Positions 55,285 through 63,260 of a stretch of DNA of 64,000 nt are shown in pieces. Origin of the DNA: JAEUSG01 sp964590225 (GTDB lineage: Bacteria; Fibrobacterota; OXYB2-FULL-49-7; JAEUSG01); contig CAZPWS010000010.1 in the NCBI GenBank assembly GCA_964590225.1, positions 1-64,000 on the forward strand, in the 5' to 3' direction. How positions within the stretch are numbered: the stretch's first letter is position 1; each line of letters starts with the position of its first letter. The notes under the pieces are model-generated. The model searched no databases and had not been told where the DNA came from. It saw nothing but the letters and a program-made list of their open reading frames with translations. Position numbers and translations under genes: made by a program.

Positions 55285-56649
55285 TTAATTTTGCCACTTT
55301 CGTAAATTATCAATAAGCGCCCTAAGCTCATCCAGAATCATACTGTTCGAAGCGTCCTTTGAAACATCAGAAAGCTCCATTGGATCATTTTTTACATTAT
55401 ATAGAACTTCAATATTATGTTCTTCATAAACAATGTATTTCCACTCTCCCTTTCTTACCATTCTGCTCTTCATTCCCTTTTCCATATACTCGGAATAGAC
55501 CGGTCGTTCCATATCTGGTATGCCTTTTAGAGCCGGAACAAGTGAGACACCATCAATATCTTCCGGTACAGGTATTCCGCATAATTCAGCCAGTGTAGGC
55601 ATAAAATCTATAAGAGAGCAGGGTTGCGCGCTCTTTTTATTCTTTGGAAATCCATTTGGAACAGCAATAATAAATGGGATTTTCACAGAAGCTTCATAGA
55701 AACAATGTTTTTGCATTAAGCCATGTTCGTATAGATTGTCTCCATGATCAGAGGCAAAGACAATTATTGTTTTGTCCATAAGCTTGTTATCCTCAAGATT
55801 CTGCAATATCTTTCCAACATTGGAATCTGCCTCACTTACACACGCATAGTAAGCCGCAACAGTATTTTTTATTTCCTGCATATTTGGCCGTGATTGATCT
55901 CTCCAACCCCACCCTTTAAGAATTTTCTCCAATGGTTTGTTGCTCCAATCATAATCGGCTGTTGCTGGTACAACCATATCGGATGGATTATATATGCTAT
56001 GAAAACGGGGTTGCGTGGTCCATGCTGGATGTGGTTTTTCGAGTCCAATGTGAATAAAAAACGGTTTATCCTTATTTTCACTTATAAATTTTAATGATGT
56101 TTTTGTTGTAAGGGAGTCTTGCATTAACTCCTCCCTTAAATCGGTGGGTTTGTTTTCATAATTGTATTTTAGGGCATCATTCCCACCTTTGCCATTCAGA
56201 TATTTATCAACATTTTCCTGCCCAACTTCATTGATATAATCTTCGTAGCTATATGTATAAAACCTGTGAGCTCGCACGCTAAAACCAATATCTTCCTGCC
56301 GTGTTTCCCCATGCACATGCATCTTGCCTATTGCTCCTGTCACATAACCCGCTTTTCGAAACATGGTTCCAAGAGTTTCACTATAGGTGATACCTGGATT
56401 ACCGGGAATGCCGGGATCTTTTCTGTTGATCAAATGCGTCAAAGCACCATGGTGCGATAGATGCCTACCCGTAATAAGAGAGGCGCGAGATGGAGCGCAA
56501 AGAGGAGAAGGACAGTGCGCATTTGTAAACGCAACTCCATTTGCTGCGATTTTATCGATATTTGGAGTTCTGACGATTTTATTTCCATAGCATCCGCACG
56601 CATCCATTCGCTGCTGATCGGTAGTAATCATCACCACACTGTACTTCAT
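55285..56649 (-). CDS. Sulfatase (alkaline-phosphatase superfamily), Cys-type
   Basis: This 454-residue sulfatase or phosphonate-hydrolase-like enzyme has 'ITTDQQRMDACGCYGN' (metal-binding N-terminus), 'AHCPSPLCAPSRASLITGRHL' containing C-A-P-S-R (the C-x-P-S-R signature, in which Cys becomes formylglycine), 'VGVTG...GKMH'-like region 'AIGKMHVHGE', and 'IIVFASDHGDNLYEHGLMQKH' (metal-binding D-H-G-D). There is no signal peptide, so it seems cytoplasmic, unusual for a sulfatase that removes sulfate from external glycans. Members of this group can also act as glycan phosphoethanolamine or phosphate esterases. GGAGG precedes the ATG by 10 bases inside the regulator's end. Confidence 0.88.
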   Translation of the reverse strand: MKYSVVMITTDQQRMDACGCYGNKIVRTPNIDKIAANGVAFTNAHCPSPLCAPSRASLITGRHLSHHGALTHLINRKDPGIPGNPGITYSETLGTMFRKAGYVTGAIGKMHVHGETRQEDIGFSVRAHRFYTYSYEDYINEVGQENVDKYLNGKGGNDALKYNYENKPTDLREELMQDSLTTKTSLKFISENKDKPFFIHIGLEKPHPAWTTQPRFHSIYNPSDMVVPATADYDWSNKPLEKILKGWGWRDQSRPNMQEIKNTVAAYYACVSEADSNVGKILQNLEDNKLMDKTIIVFASDHGDNLYEHGLMQKHCFYEASVKIPFIIAVPNGFPKNKKSAQPCSLIDFMPTLAELCGIPVPEDIDGVSLVPALKGIPDMERPVYSEYMEKGMKSRMVRKGEWKYIVYEEHNIEVLYNVKNDPMELSDVSKDASNSMILDELRALIDNLRKWQN

Positions 56650-56652
56650 TTT

Positions 56653-58671
56653 TTAAAGTCCTCCTATTATTTTTTTATTGCGAAATTCTGAGGGAGTTGC
56701 ACCTACAACCTCCTTAAAAACCTTGCAGAAGTAAGAAACATCTGAGAAACCAGATTTATATCCTGCTTCGGAAATTGATGCATTTTCGTTATGCAAGTAT
56801 TCCATTGCGCGTTTCACCCGCAATTTATTGAGTAATTTAGAAAATTCAGCGTTATTTTCACGCATTATTCTATAAAACCGATTAGATCCAATTTTCAAAT
56901 CGCATAAAACTTCTTTGACAGTAACTTTATCTGCAAGATGCAAATTTAAATAGTCGATTATTTTCTGAAAATCATCTTTTTCATCGCTGATGTTTTTATA
57001 GCCGGATTCACGACGAGATTTTCGAAAGAAAACAACAACTACTACAAGTAGAACAATTCCTGCGGTTGTAAAAACAAGCAATTTCTTTATTTTGGCTGGC
57101 TTTCGGACTTCAACTAGTAATCGCACAGTGTTAGAATTCACCTCACTGGCATAACGCCCCACATCAACAACTGTTGCAGACAATTGCCACTCTCCAGGTA
57201 AAGCGCTTTCGAGCAGTCTGAATCTGATGCGAATATACCCATTTACCGAATCTACAATTAAAACACCTTTTCTGCAGTCGGCATATGAATCAATTGATTC
57301 CTCGGAGATCAATGTTGTGGAGTAGGAATTCTCTGTTTTTTTGATATAAAGATCACGAGTGCCCTTAAATAGGGATAGGTTTAGCGCGTAACTGGACTTC
57401 TCGGAAAACCGTCCCCCTTTATTACCCAAGTGTCCATTTGTGTTGGTTGGGTGGTTTAATATAGCAAGTAGATAGCCAATTTCGTTCCATTTTTGCGTAC
57501 TAATATGAAAATGGAGATCGTACCATTTACCAGCGACAATTGATCCAAGAGCGTTGGCCCTATTGACACCCGTTATTTTAAGCGAATCTAACCTGTGCCT
57601 CCGCACTATTTGTCTATTAATTTTTATATCGTCAAATTCGCTCCAGTTGCCCCAGTTGCCAAAATTATTTTGTCGCGCCAACCGCCATTTGTACGAACCA
57701 CTATCAAGTGAGAATGGAAGTACACAGGAATCAAGTTCGGTAACATCAACTGCCGTATAATCAAAAACCGACAGCCAACTGCTTCCACTGTTAGAAAAAA
57801 GCTGCCACCGTGTACTTTTCACAAATTCGTTATGGTAATCTGTTTTATAATTGATACCATAGAGCGTAACACCCCCTGCTGAATCTACTATTGCATTTTT
57901 TGCCTTGCTGTCCTTTGCTGCTGCATAAATGCGCCTATCCGAAATTGCTGCACCATCCACGGCAACCACCCAATTTGCCGTTCCAAAGCGTCCACAGAAA
58001 AGCGCTACACCAAGTCTATCTGTATCAAAAAAATACTTGTCGGTGCTTTCAGCAAATTTCTTTCCATCTAAATACATCGTCAGTTGCATTTCACCAGCTA
58101 TCTGAAAATTGGCGTTTATTTCTACACAATAAGAGGTTCGTAACTGAATAGGTATTGTATCAGACTTCGCCATACTTTTATCAAATGATGTTTGACGCGA
58201 TACTACAAGGTATGCACGCCCTTTGCTATTCTGTAACAAAAAAAATTTGATTCCGTTCATCGATTTATCCAATCTTTCCCGCTCTCCAAAAGAACAATAA
58301 AGGAAAAACAGGTGTGATGCATTTTCAGATAAACTTTCAGATACAATGGAATCCACACGAAAATAGAACCGGTACCATGTATTAGTTAAGAATGGTGCTG
58401 ATATCTGAGCCCAATTAATCGGTCCACTTCCAGAAGCGCTGTTCAAAAGCATTCCGAATTTTCCATATATCGAAGCCGCCGAATCTACCTTAATATTTTT
58501 ACTATCTCTGTAAAACTTCCACGGTATTGCGGTTGTATCATGACCATTTATGACTATAGCAGCACTGTCGGATTGAACTACCGGAATCGCAAAGGAGAGA
58601 GGGATATAGATGAACATTATAGCAAGTAGTAACATATAGTGTAAACTAATACCTATCCGGTAAAACCGCAA
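56653..58671 (-). CDS. Membrane-spanning AraC-family regulator with large extracytoplasmic sensor
   Basis: This 672-residue protein has an N-terminal hydrophobic signal/anchor (about 12-30) and then a large beta-rich periplasmic region (about 35-540) with no named domain that I recognise. A transmembrane helix follows ('LLVFTTAGIVLLVVVVVFF', about 543-562), then a C-terminal AraC helix-turn-helix (about 578-672). 'VTVKEVLCDLKIGSNRFYRIM' is the first HTH and 'GYKSGFSDVSYFCKVFKEVVG' plus 'TPSEFRNK' the second, which is the AraC signature. This layout suits a one-component sensor of external glycans. The start is uncertain: TTG at 58671 gives a positive n-region, ATG at 58635 gives a shorter form; neither has a clear Shine-Dalgarno. 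Confidence 0.82.
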   Translation of the reverse strand: MRFYRIGISLHYMLLLAIMFIYIPLSFAIPVVQSDSAAIVINGHDTTAIPWKFYRDSKNIKVDSAASIYGKFGMLLNSASGSGPINWAQISAPFLTNTWYRFYFRVDSIVSESLSENASHLFFLYCSFGERERLDKSMNGIKFFLLQNSKGRAYLVVSRQTSFDKSMAKSDTIPIQLRTSYCVEINANFQIAGEMQLTMYLDGKKFAESTDKYFFDTDRLGVALFCGRFGTANWVVAVDGAAISDRRIYAAAKDSKAKNAIVDSAGGVTLYGINYKTDYHNEFVKSTRWQLFSNSGSSWLSVFDYTAVDVTELDSCVLPFSLDSGSYKWRLARQNNFGNWGNWSEFDDIKINRQIVRRHRLDSLKITGVNRANALGSIVAGKWYDLHFHISTQKWNEIGYLLAILNHPTNTNGHLGNKGGRFSEKSSYALNLSLFKGTRDLYIKKTENSYSTTLISEESIDSYADCRKGVLIVDSVNGYIRIRFRLLESALPGEWQLSATVVDVGRYASEVNSNTVRLLVEVRKPAKIKKLLVFTTAGIVLLVVVVVFFRKSRRESGYKNISDEKDDFQKIIDYLNLHLADKVTVKEVLCDLKIGSNRFYRIMRENNAEFSKLLNKLRVKRAMEYLHNENASISEAGYKSGFSDVSYFCKVFKEVVGATPSEFRNKKIIGGL

Positions 58672-59632
58672 CTAGCAAAGCTGCAAGATAGAGAAAATAT
58701 ACAACAACAAATATTAGTCCGCTCCTCCTGGATAGCCGACCAAACTTAAACCCCAAAAACCACAACAATAGCGTTAGAAACGCCATCACAGAAATATCTC
58801 TGTACAATAGCGCCCTTTCCGCATTTATCGGATGAATAACCCCCGCAAGTCCTACTACCGCAAGTGTGTTGAAAACATTTGACCCGACAATATTTCCGAG
58901 AACAATGTCATGTTCCCCCTTCCTTGAGGCTGCAATTGATGAGGCGAGTTCTGGCAGCGATGTCCCAATGGCAACAATTGTTAAGCCGATAACAAGGTCG
59001 CTCACGCCAAGAACAGTGGCAACCTTTACAGCTCCCCACACTGCGGTTCTTGATGCAAGCAGCAAAAAAATTAACCCGACCACAAGATATACTACAGAAC
59101 GAGATGCAGGAATGCATTCTGCCAAAGCTGCGTCGCCCTTAGCAATTTCTATTTCTTCGATCTTTTCTCCAACCGCACCGGCCTTCATACTTCGATAAAG
59201 CCAAATAAAAAATATTGTCAGCAGCAAAATGGCATTCAATCGCGACACTAAAGAGTCTAACAGAAGAAATGCTGAAATAACGGTAATCACCATCAATAAA
59301 CGGAGCTCCTTTTTACATACCACGACAGGAACATTGACAGTTCGCATTATTGCCGTAATACCAAGGATCAGCCCAATGTTCACGATATTGGATCCGTATG
59401 CATTGCCAAGAGCGATACCAGGATTTCCCTGAAATGAGGATAGTGCGCTTACAAGCAACTCTGGAGCAGAAGTTCCGAAGCCAACGATTATCATGCCAAC
59501 AAGAAATGGGGACATGCCAAGATGAGTGGCAATCGATGAAGATCCTGAGATAAAGAGATCTGCGCTCCATACTAACAAAGCAAGACCTGCAACAAGCGCC
59601 ACTATGGGAAGAATTAGCGTTTGAATTTCCAT
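58646..59632 (-). CDS. Calcium/sodium antiporter, CaCA family (YrbG-like)
   Basis: This 328-residue inner-membrane exchanger has about ten hydrophobic helices. The two alpha-repeats are visible: 'GFGTSAPELLVSALSSFQGNPGIALGNAYGSNIVNIGLILG' (about 55-95) and 'IAIGTSLPELASSIAASRKGEHDIVLGNIVGSNVFNTLAVVGL' (about 225-270), both with the G-T-S-x-P-E and G-N-x-x-G-S-N motifs. It exchanges Ca2+ for Na+ or H+. It is the first gene of the 14-gene minus-strand run and overlaps the AraC-like gene by 26 bases if TTG is that gene's start. Its role beside glycan genes is unclear. Confidence 0.93.
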   Translation of the reverse strand: MEIQTLILPIVALVAGLALLVWSADLFISGSSSIATHLGMSPFLVGMIIVGFGTSAPELLVSALSSFQGNPGIALGNAYGSNIVNIGLILGITAIMRTVNVPVVVCKKELRLLMVITVISAFLLLDSLVSRLNAILLLTIFFIWLYRSMKAGAVGEKIEEIEIAKGDAALAECIPASRSVVYLVVGLIFLLLASRTAVWGAVKVATVLGVSDLVIGLTIVAIGTSLPELASSIAASRKGEHDIVLGNIVGSNVFNTLAVVGLAGVIHPINAERALLYRDISVMAFLTLLLWFLGFKFGRLSRRSGLIFVVVYFLYLAALLVAVLPDRY

Positions 59633-59673
59633 TTGCTGTCGTAAAAGATAACATTAAGTATATATTTATATCC

Positions 59674-61890
59674 ATGTTTGATTTCACCGGATATTTGCAA
59701 GGGGAACTTGAAGCTAACCGCAAGGAGCGGCCAACACTGATAATTCCCGAAGCATTCGATGCAAGAGTAATACAAACAGCTATCAGGCTTATCAAATATG
59801 CTAACCTTGTTATTCCGGTAAATGAAGAAGAACTTTGCCGCTTCGCTAAAGATCACTGCCCACAAATCCCCCACACACGACTTATCTATCTCACGAAATA
59901 TGCAAAATTTATTGATATTCATAAGGATCAGCAATTGCTCTCTATTCTCGCAGAAGAGTATATCACGGCGAATATAGAATGCGGACGAACGATTACAAAC
60001 AAAACTGCAATAGACTTTGTTTCAACTCCTATTGGTTTTTCCATCATGTGTACAAGAATTGGTTACGCCGATTCAGTGATAGGCGGACTTCAACATCAGC
60101 CACGGGATTTTATACGGCCAGCTTTATCGTTGCTCAAAGGTAAATCGGATCCATACGAAGTGGGCTTTTTTATGCTTCCAGCCGACCGAAAGGACTCCCT
60201 ATTCCCTAACAATATGGCAGTTTTTGCCGACATAGGCGTTACAACAAGCATGACACCTGAAAAACTTGCAAACATCGCAGTTGGCACATGCAAAATGACA
60301 CGAGATCTTTTTCCAACATCTGTAATGCCACTCATACATGGTGTCGTCGTATCCTATTCAACCAAGGGATCTGATGAAGGACCATCCGTTGAATTACAGC
60401 GGGAAGCAGCTAAACTTATTCCCCACAAACTTGTTGAACTTGTAAAACAAAACGCTTTGTATGGCTCAATAACCATTGAAACCGAAGTTCAGGTATGCTA
60501 CGCTCTTAACAGCGGGCCCGTATTACAGGATAATTCTGGTTTGCGTCTGACCGGCACTATGTCCAAAGCTAATGTCATTATCGCACCAAATCTCGACCTT
60601 GGCAACTTTCTTTACCATTCCTACGCCTCTAACTATCCAGATAGTGTCAAGTTCTCACAGATGGGTGGAATGCCGCTTAAGATAGTGGAATTTGCCCGCG
60701 AAGCAAGGTGGGAGGATATTCTTTCGGGAGTAAAGGCTCATATTTTGAGACTGTGGAAATACAGCGACTGGAATCGCACCCCATCCGATTATTTTTTCCG
60801 GCGATATAAGGTGCTTGCCATTAATCCAGGCTCTACATCAACAAAGGTTGCAGTTTACGAAGGCGAAAAGGAACTTTTCACAAGCGAAATATCCCATAAA
60901 TCCGAAGAATTACAAAATTACGAAAAGATTACAGATCAATTTATGCTCCGAAAGGAAGCTGTACTAAAAACCATTGAAGAGAACTCTTTTACTGTTCAAT
61001 CATTTGATGCAGTAGTTGCCCGCGGTGGCTTACTACATCCCGTTGAAAGCGGAATATATTCTGTCAACGAAACTATGCTCTCCGACCTTTCAGGAAATGT
61101 ACAGGGCGAACACGCAAGCAATCTGGGGGGCCTTATAGCCAACGAACTTGTAAAAGTAACTGGCAAACCAGCTTTTATAGTCGATCCCCCAGTCGTTGAC
61201 GAGGTTAACCCTATTTCACGCATTACAGGAATAAAAGAAATTCGCAGAAGCGTAATTTCACACGCCCTAAGTCAGATAGCCACGGCAAAGAGATATGCCG
61301 AAGAGAACGGTGTTTTCTATAATGAACTTAACCTTATAGTAGCCCATCTTGGCGGAGGCATAAGCGTTGGAGCACACCACAAGGGACGATATGTAGATGT
61401 CAACGATGCACTAACAGGCGAAGGCCCTTTTTCACCAGAAAGAAGCGGTTCGTTGCCCCCAGGACAACTTATAAAACTCTGCTTTTCCGGCAAATATTCC
61501 GAGAAAGAGCTTCGCAGCCTAAACAAGGGCAAAGGTGGGCTAATGAGCCTTGTTGGAACAACTGATTTCCGTGAAGTTGAAAAACGGTATCGCGAAGGAT
61601 TTCAGGATGCAATTGACGCAGTGCAGGCTATGGCATACGCAGTTGCAAAAGAAATAAGTTCTCTTATACCCGCCTTCTCCGGCGAAACAGTGGATAAAAT
61701 CCTATTAACTGGTGGACTCGCTAAAAGTTCGCTTTTTGTTGACTTGATTTCCGCCTTCCTTCAAGGCATCGGTTTTGGAATCAAGACTTACCCAGGTCAA
61801 AACGAAATGAAGGCTTTAGCCTTCGGCGCGCTCAGGGCATTACAAGGCAAAGAGATTATTAAGACATATTCAAGTGACAAAAATGGGTAA
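59674..61890 (+). CDS. ptb-buk: Phosphate acyltransferase-butyrate kinase fusion
   Basis: This fusion protein has 738 residues. Residues about 1-375 are a phosphate acetyl/butyryltransferase ('FDARVIQTAIRLIKYA', 'GLRLTGTMSKANVIIAPNLDLGNFLYH'), converting acyl-CoA and phosphate to acyl phosphate. Residues about 385-738 are a butyrate kinase of the acetate-kinase superfamily ('VLAINPGSTSTKVAVYE', 'VVARGGLLHPVESG', 'IVAHLGGGISVGAH', 'KILLTGGLA'), which makes ATP from acyl phosphate. Together they would turn butyryl-CoA or branched acyl-CoA into acid plus ATP in one protein, or run in reverse to activate acids. These are normally two adjacent genes. No Shine-Dalgarno is visible before the ATG. 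It diverges from the antiporter gene across 41 bases. Confidence 0.88.
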   Translation: MFDFTGYLQGELEANRKERPTLIIPEAFDARVIQTAIRLIKYANLVIPVNEEELCRFAKDHCPQIPHTRLIYLTKYAKFIDIHKDQQLLSILAEEYITANIECGRTITNKTAIDFVSTPIGFSIMCTRIGYADSVIGGLQHQPRDFIRPALSLLKGKSDPYEVGFFMLPADRKDSLFPNNMAVFADIGVTTSMTPEKLANIAVGTCKMTRDLFPTSVMPLIHGVVVSYSTKGSDEGPSVELQREAAKLIPHKLVELVKQNALYGSITIETEVQVCYALNSGPVLQDNSGLRLTGTMSKANVIIAPNLDLGNFLYHSYASNYPDSVKFSQMGGMPLKIVEFAREARWEDILSGVKAHILRLWKYSDWNRTPSDYFFRRYKVLAINPGSTSTKVAVYEGEKELFTSEISHKSEELQNYEKITDQFMLRKEAVLKTIEENSFTVQSFDAVVARGGLLHPVESGIYSVNETMLSDLSGNVQGEHASNLGGLIANELVKVTGKPAFIVDPPVVDEVNPISRITGIKEIRRSVISHALSQIATAKRYAEENGVFYNELNLIVAHLGGGISVGAHHKGRYVDVNDALTGEGPFSPERSGSLPPGQLIKLCFSGKYSEKELRSLNKGKGGLMSLVGTTDFREVEKRYREGFQDAIDAVQAMAYAVAKEISSLIPAFSGETVDKILLTGGLAKSSLFVDLISAFLQGIGFGIKTYPGQNEMKALAFGALRALQGKEIIKTYSSDKNG

Positions 61891-62479
61891 AAAAGTTATC
61901 ATATTTGCACTCTTTCTAACAGTAACCCTTTTACATGAAGGCTGTACACGGAACACATCAAAACTTGACTACGAGCTGATAATGTTGTTCCATTCAACCA
62001 CAGACAGCACAAAAAAAGCAAAAATTTTTATTAGACAAATATTACCCGCTATTACCGCCAACAGCCCTTCGGCAATTGCAAACTACAAGGTATGCTCTCC
62101 GAACCCGATAAACGAGCGGGATTTTGTTCCGCTAATTTTTGTTTCCTTGTTCCAACGCTTATCTATTGACTCTACTGGAACCGAAAGAAGCGATATAAAA
62201 AAAGCATTAGAACTACTTATGCAGAAAAATCCAATATTTTCACCACTCTCTGACTCAACAGAAAACCACTATATTATTAATAGTATTCTCTCGATGTGCG
62301 ATGCTCGTATCAAAGAGAAGGAGTGGTTAAGAGCCTTTGTTACTCTTTTGCCTGAGCAGAGCGCTCTGTTGGAAAATATCCGTGGCCTTTTGTGCGCAAG
62401 ACTGCAAACGGCAGGAGAACCTGATTTCGGGGCAATTTCCGAAATTATTAGAGCAGCATACCGGATAGAACGCTACTGA
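61883..62479 (+). CDS. Putative lipoprotein of unknown function
   Basis: This is a protein of about 198 residues. The N-terminus 'MGKKVIIFALFLTVTLLHEGC' is a signal peptide with a loose lipobox (L-H-E-G-C), so lipidation at Cys21 is likely. The rest is helical and polar, with no known domain that I recognise. An in-frame GTG at 61874 is an alternative start. The first bases overlap the end of the ptb-buk gene (ATG at 61883, ptb-buk TAA at 61888), so the two are probably co-transcribed. The stop is 62477-62479, overlapping the convergent YkgJ-like gene by 7 bases. Confidence 0.65.
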   Translation: MGKKVIIFALFLTVTLLHEGCTRNTSKLDYELIMLFHSTTDSTKKAKIFIRQILPAITANSPSAIANYKVCSPNPINERDFVPLIFVSLFQRLSIDSTGTERSDIKKALELLMQKNPIFSPLSDSTENHYIINSILSMCDARIKEKEWLRAFVTLLPEQSALLENIRGLLCARLQTAGEPDFGAISEIIRAAYRIERY

Positions 62480-63231
62480 AGCATCTCCCGCATTTTATCA
62501 ATTTCTTCAAGGTAATAAGTGCCGGTAAACGGATATTTGCTTACGATTTTATCCATCAGCCTCAGCACCTCACTTTTCTCCCCAGTCTTAATTAACATAT
62601 AAAGAAGCGATATACTATCCGCCTTTTCCTTTAGATTTGTCGAGTCGCGATATCGGTTTTCAATAAAAGCTAAATCAAGGTTGTTCCGCAATAAAGACTT
62701 CATGTTTCCCCATACCCCATCTGTTAACAGAGGATCGAAATAGACCGCCAGCCAGCATTCGATATTCAGTCCTGCAACCCAATAAGGTTCGACATAAAAA
62801 TCAACAATCGTTCTATTTATACCTGTTAACTCCCTAAGCCATCCATCAAGCACGGTAGTGTCAACATCCGCAATAGAAGAACTATCCATCTTTGTGCAAT
62901 TTTCCATATTATTAATCGATAGCTTACTCAAAACAGGCAACCCAAAAAGTCTGCACGCCATTGTTCTGCCATTGTGAACCATACATCCACTGGAAGATTT
63001 ATCCTGAAAGCGGCAATACAAGTTCCCATCATATTTTGGATGGATAAGCGCCGTTCTCAAAAGTATATCCGTCAAATCTTTCCTTTCAAAATTATTGAGT
63101 GCATACTTCATTAAGTAGATAAATTCAACAATGGTGCAGGTTGGAGAAACACAGCACTCTCCACATGCATGACATGGCACCGACGGCAATTGTTGATATA
63201 TATCTGACAATTTCCTTAATTCACTTTTCAT
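62473..63231 (-). CDS. YkgJ-family Cys-cluster protein (large)
   Basis: This 252-residue protein has an N-terminal 'VPCHACGECCVSPTC' cluster (C-x2-C-x2-CC) and then 'LYCRFQDKSSSGCMVHNGRTMACRLFGLPV', the second half of the YkgJ/CxxCxxxCC motif. The C-terminal 100 residues are helical with no recognised domain. YkgJ-like proteins bind zinc or an iron-sulfur cluster; function unknown. It is over 100 residues longer than the other YkgJ-type protein in the window (22336-22734). It diverges from the DUF512 gene across 29 bases and converges on the lipoprotein gene. Confidence 0.82.
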   Translation of the reverse strand: MKSELRKLSDIYQQLPSVPCHACGECCVSPTCTIVEFIYLMKYALNNFERKDLTDILLRTALIHPKYDGNLYCRFQDKSSSGCMVHNGRTMACRLFGLPVLSKLSINNMENCTKMDSSSIADVDTTVLDGWLRELTGINRTIVDFYVEPYWVAGLNIECWLAVYFDPLLTDGVWGNMKSLLRNNLDLAFIENRYRDSTNLKEKADSISLLYMLIKTGEKSEVLRLMDKIVSKYPFTGTYYLEEIDKMREMLQ

Positions 63232-63260
63232 TGAGACAATATAGCATTATCTTATGAACC

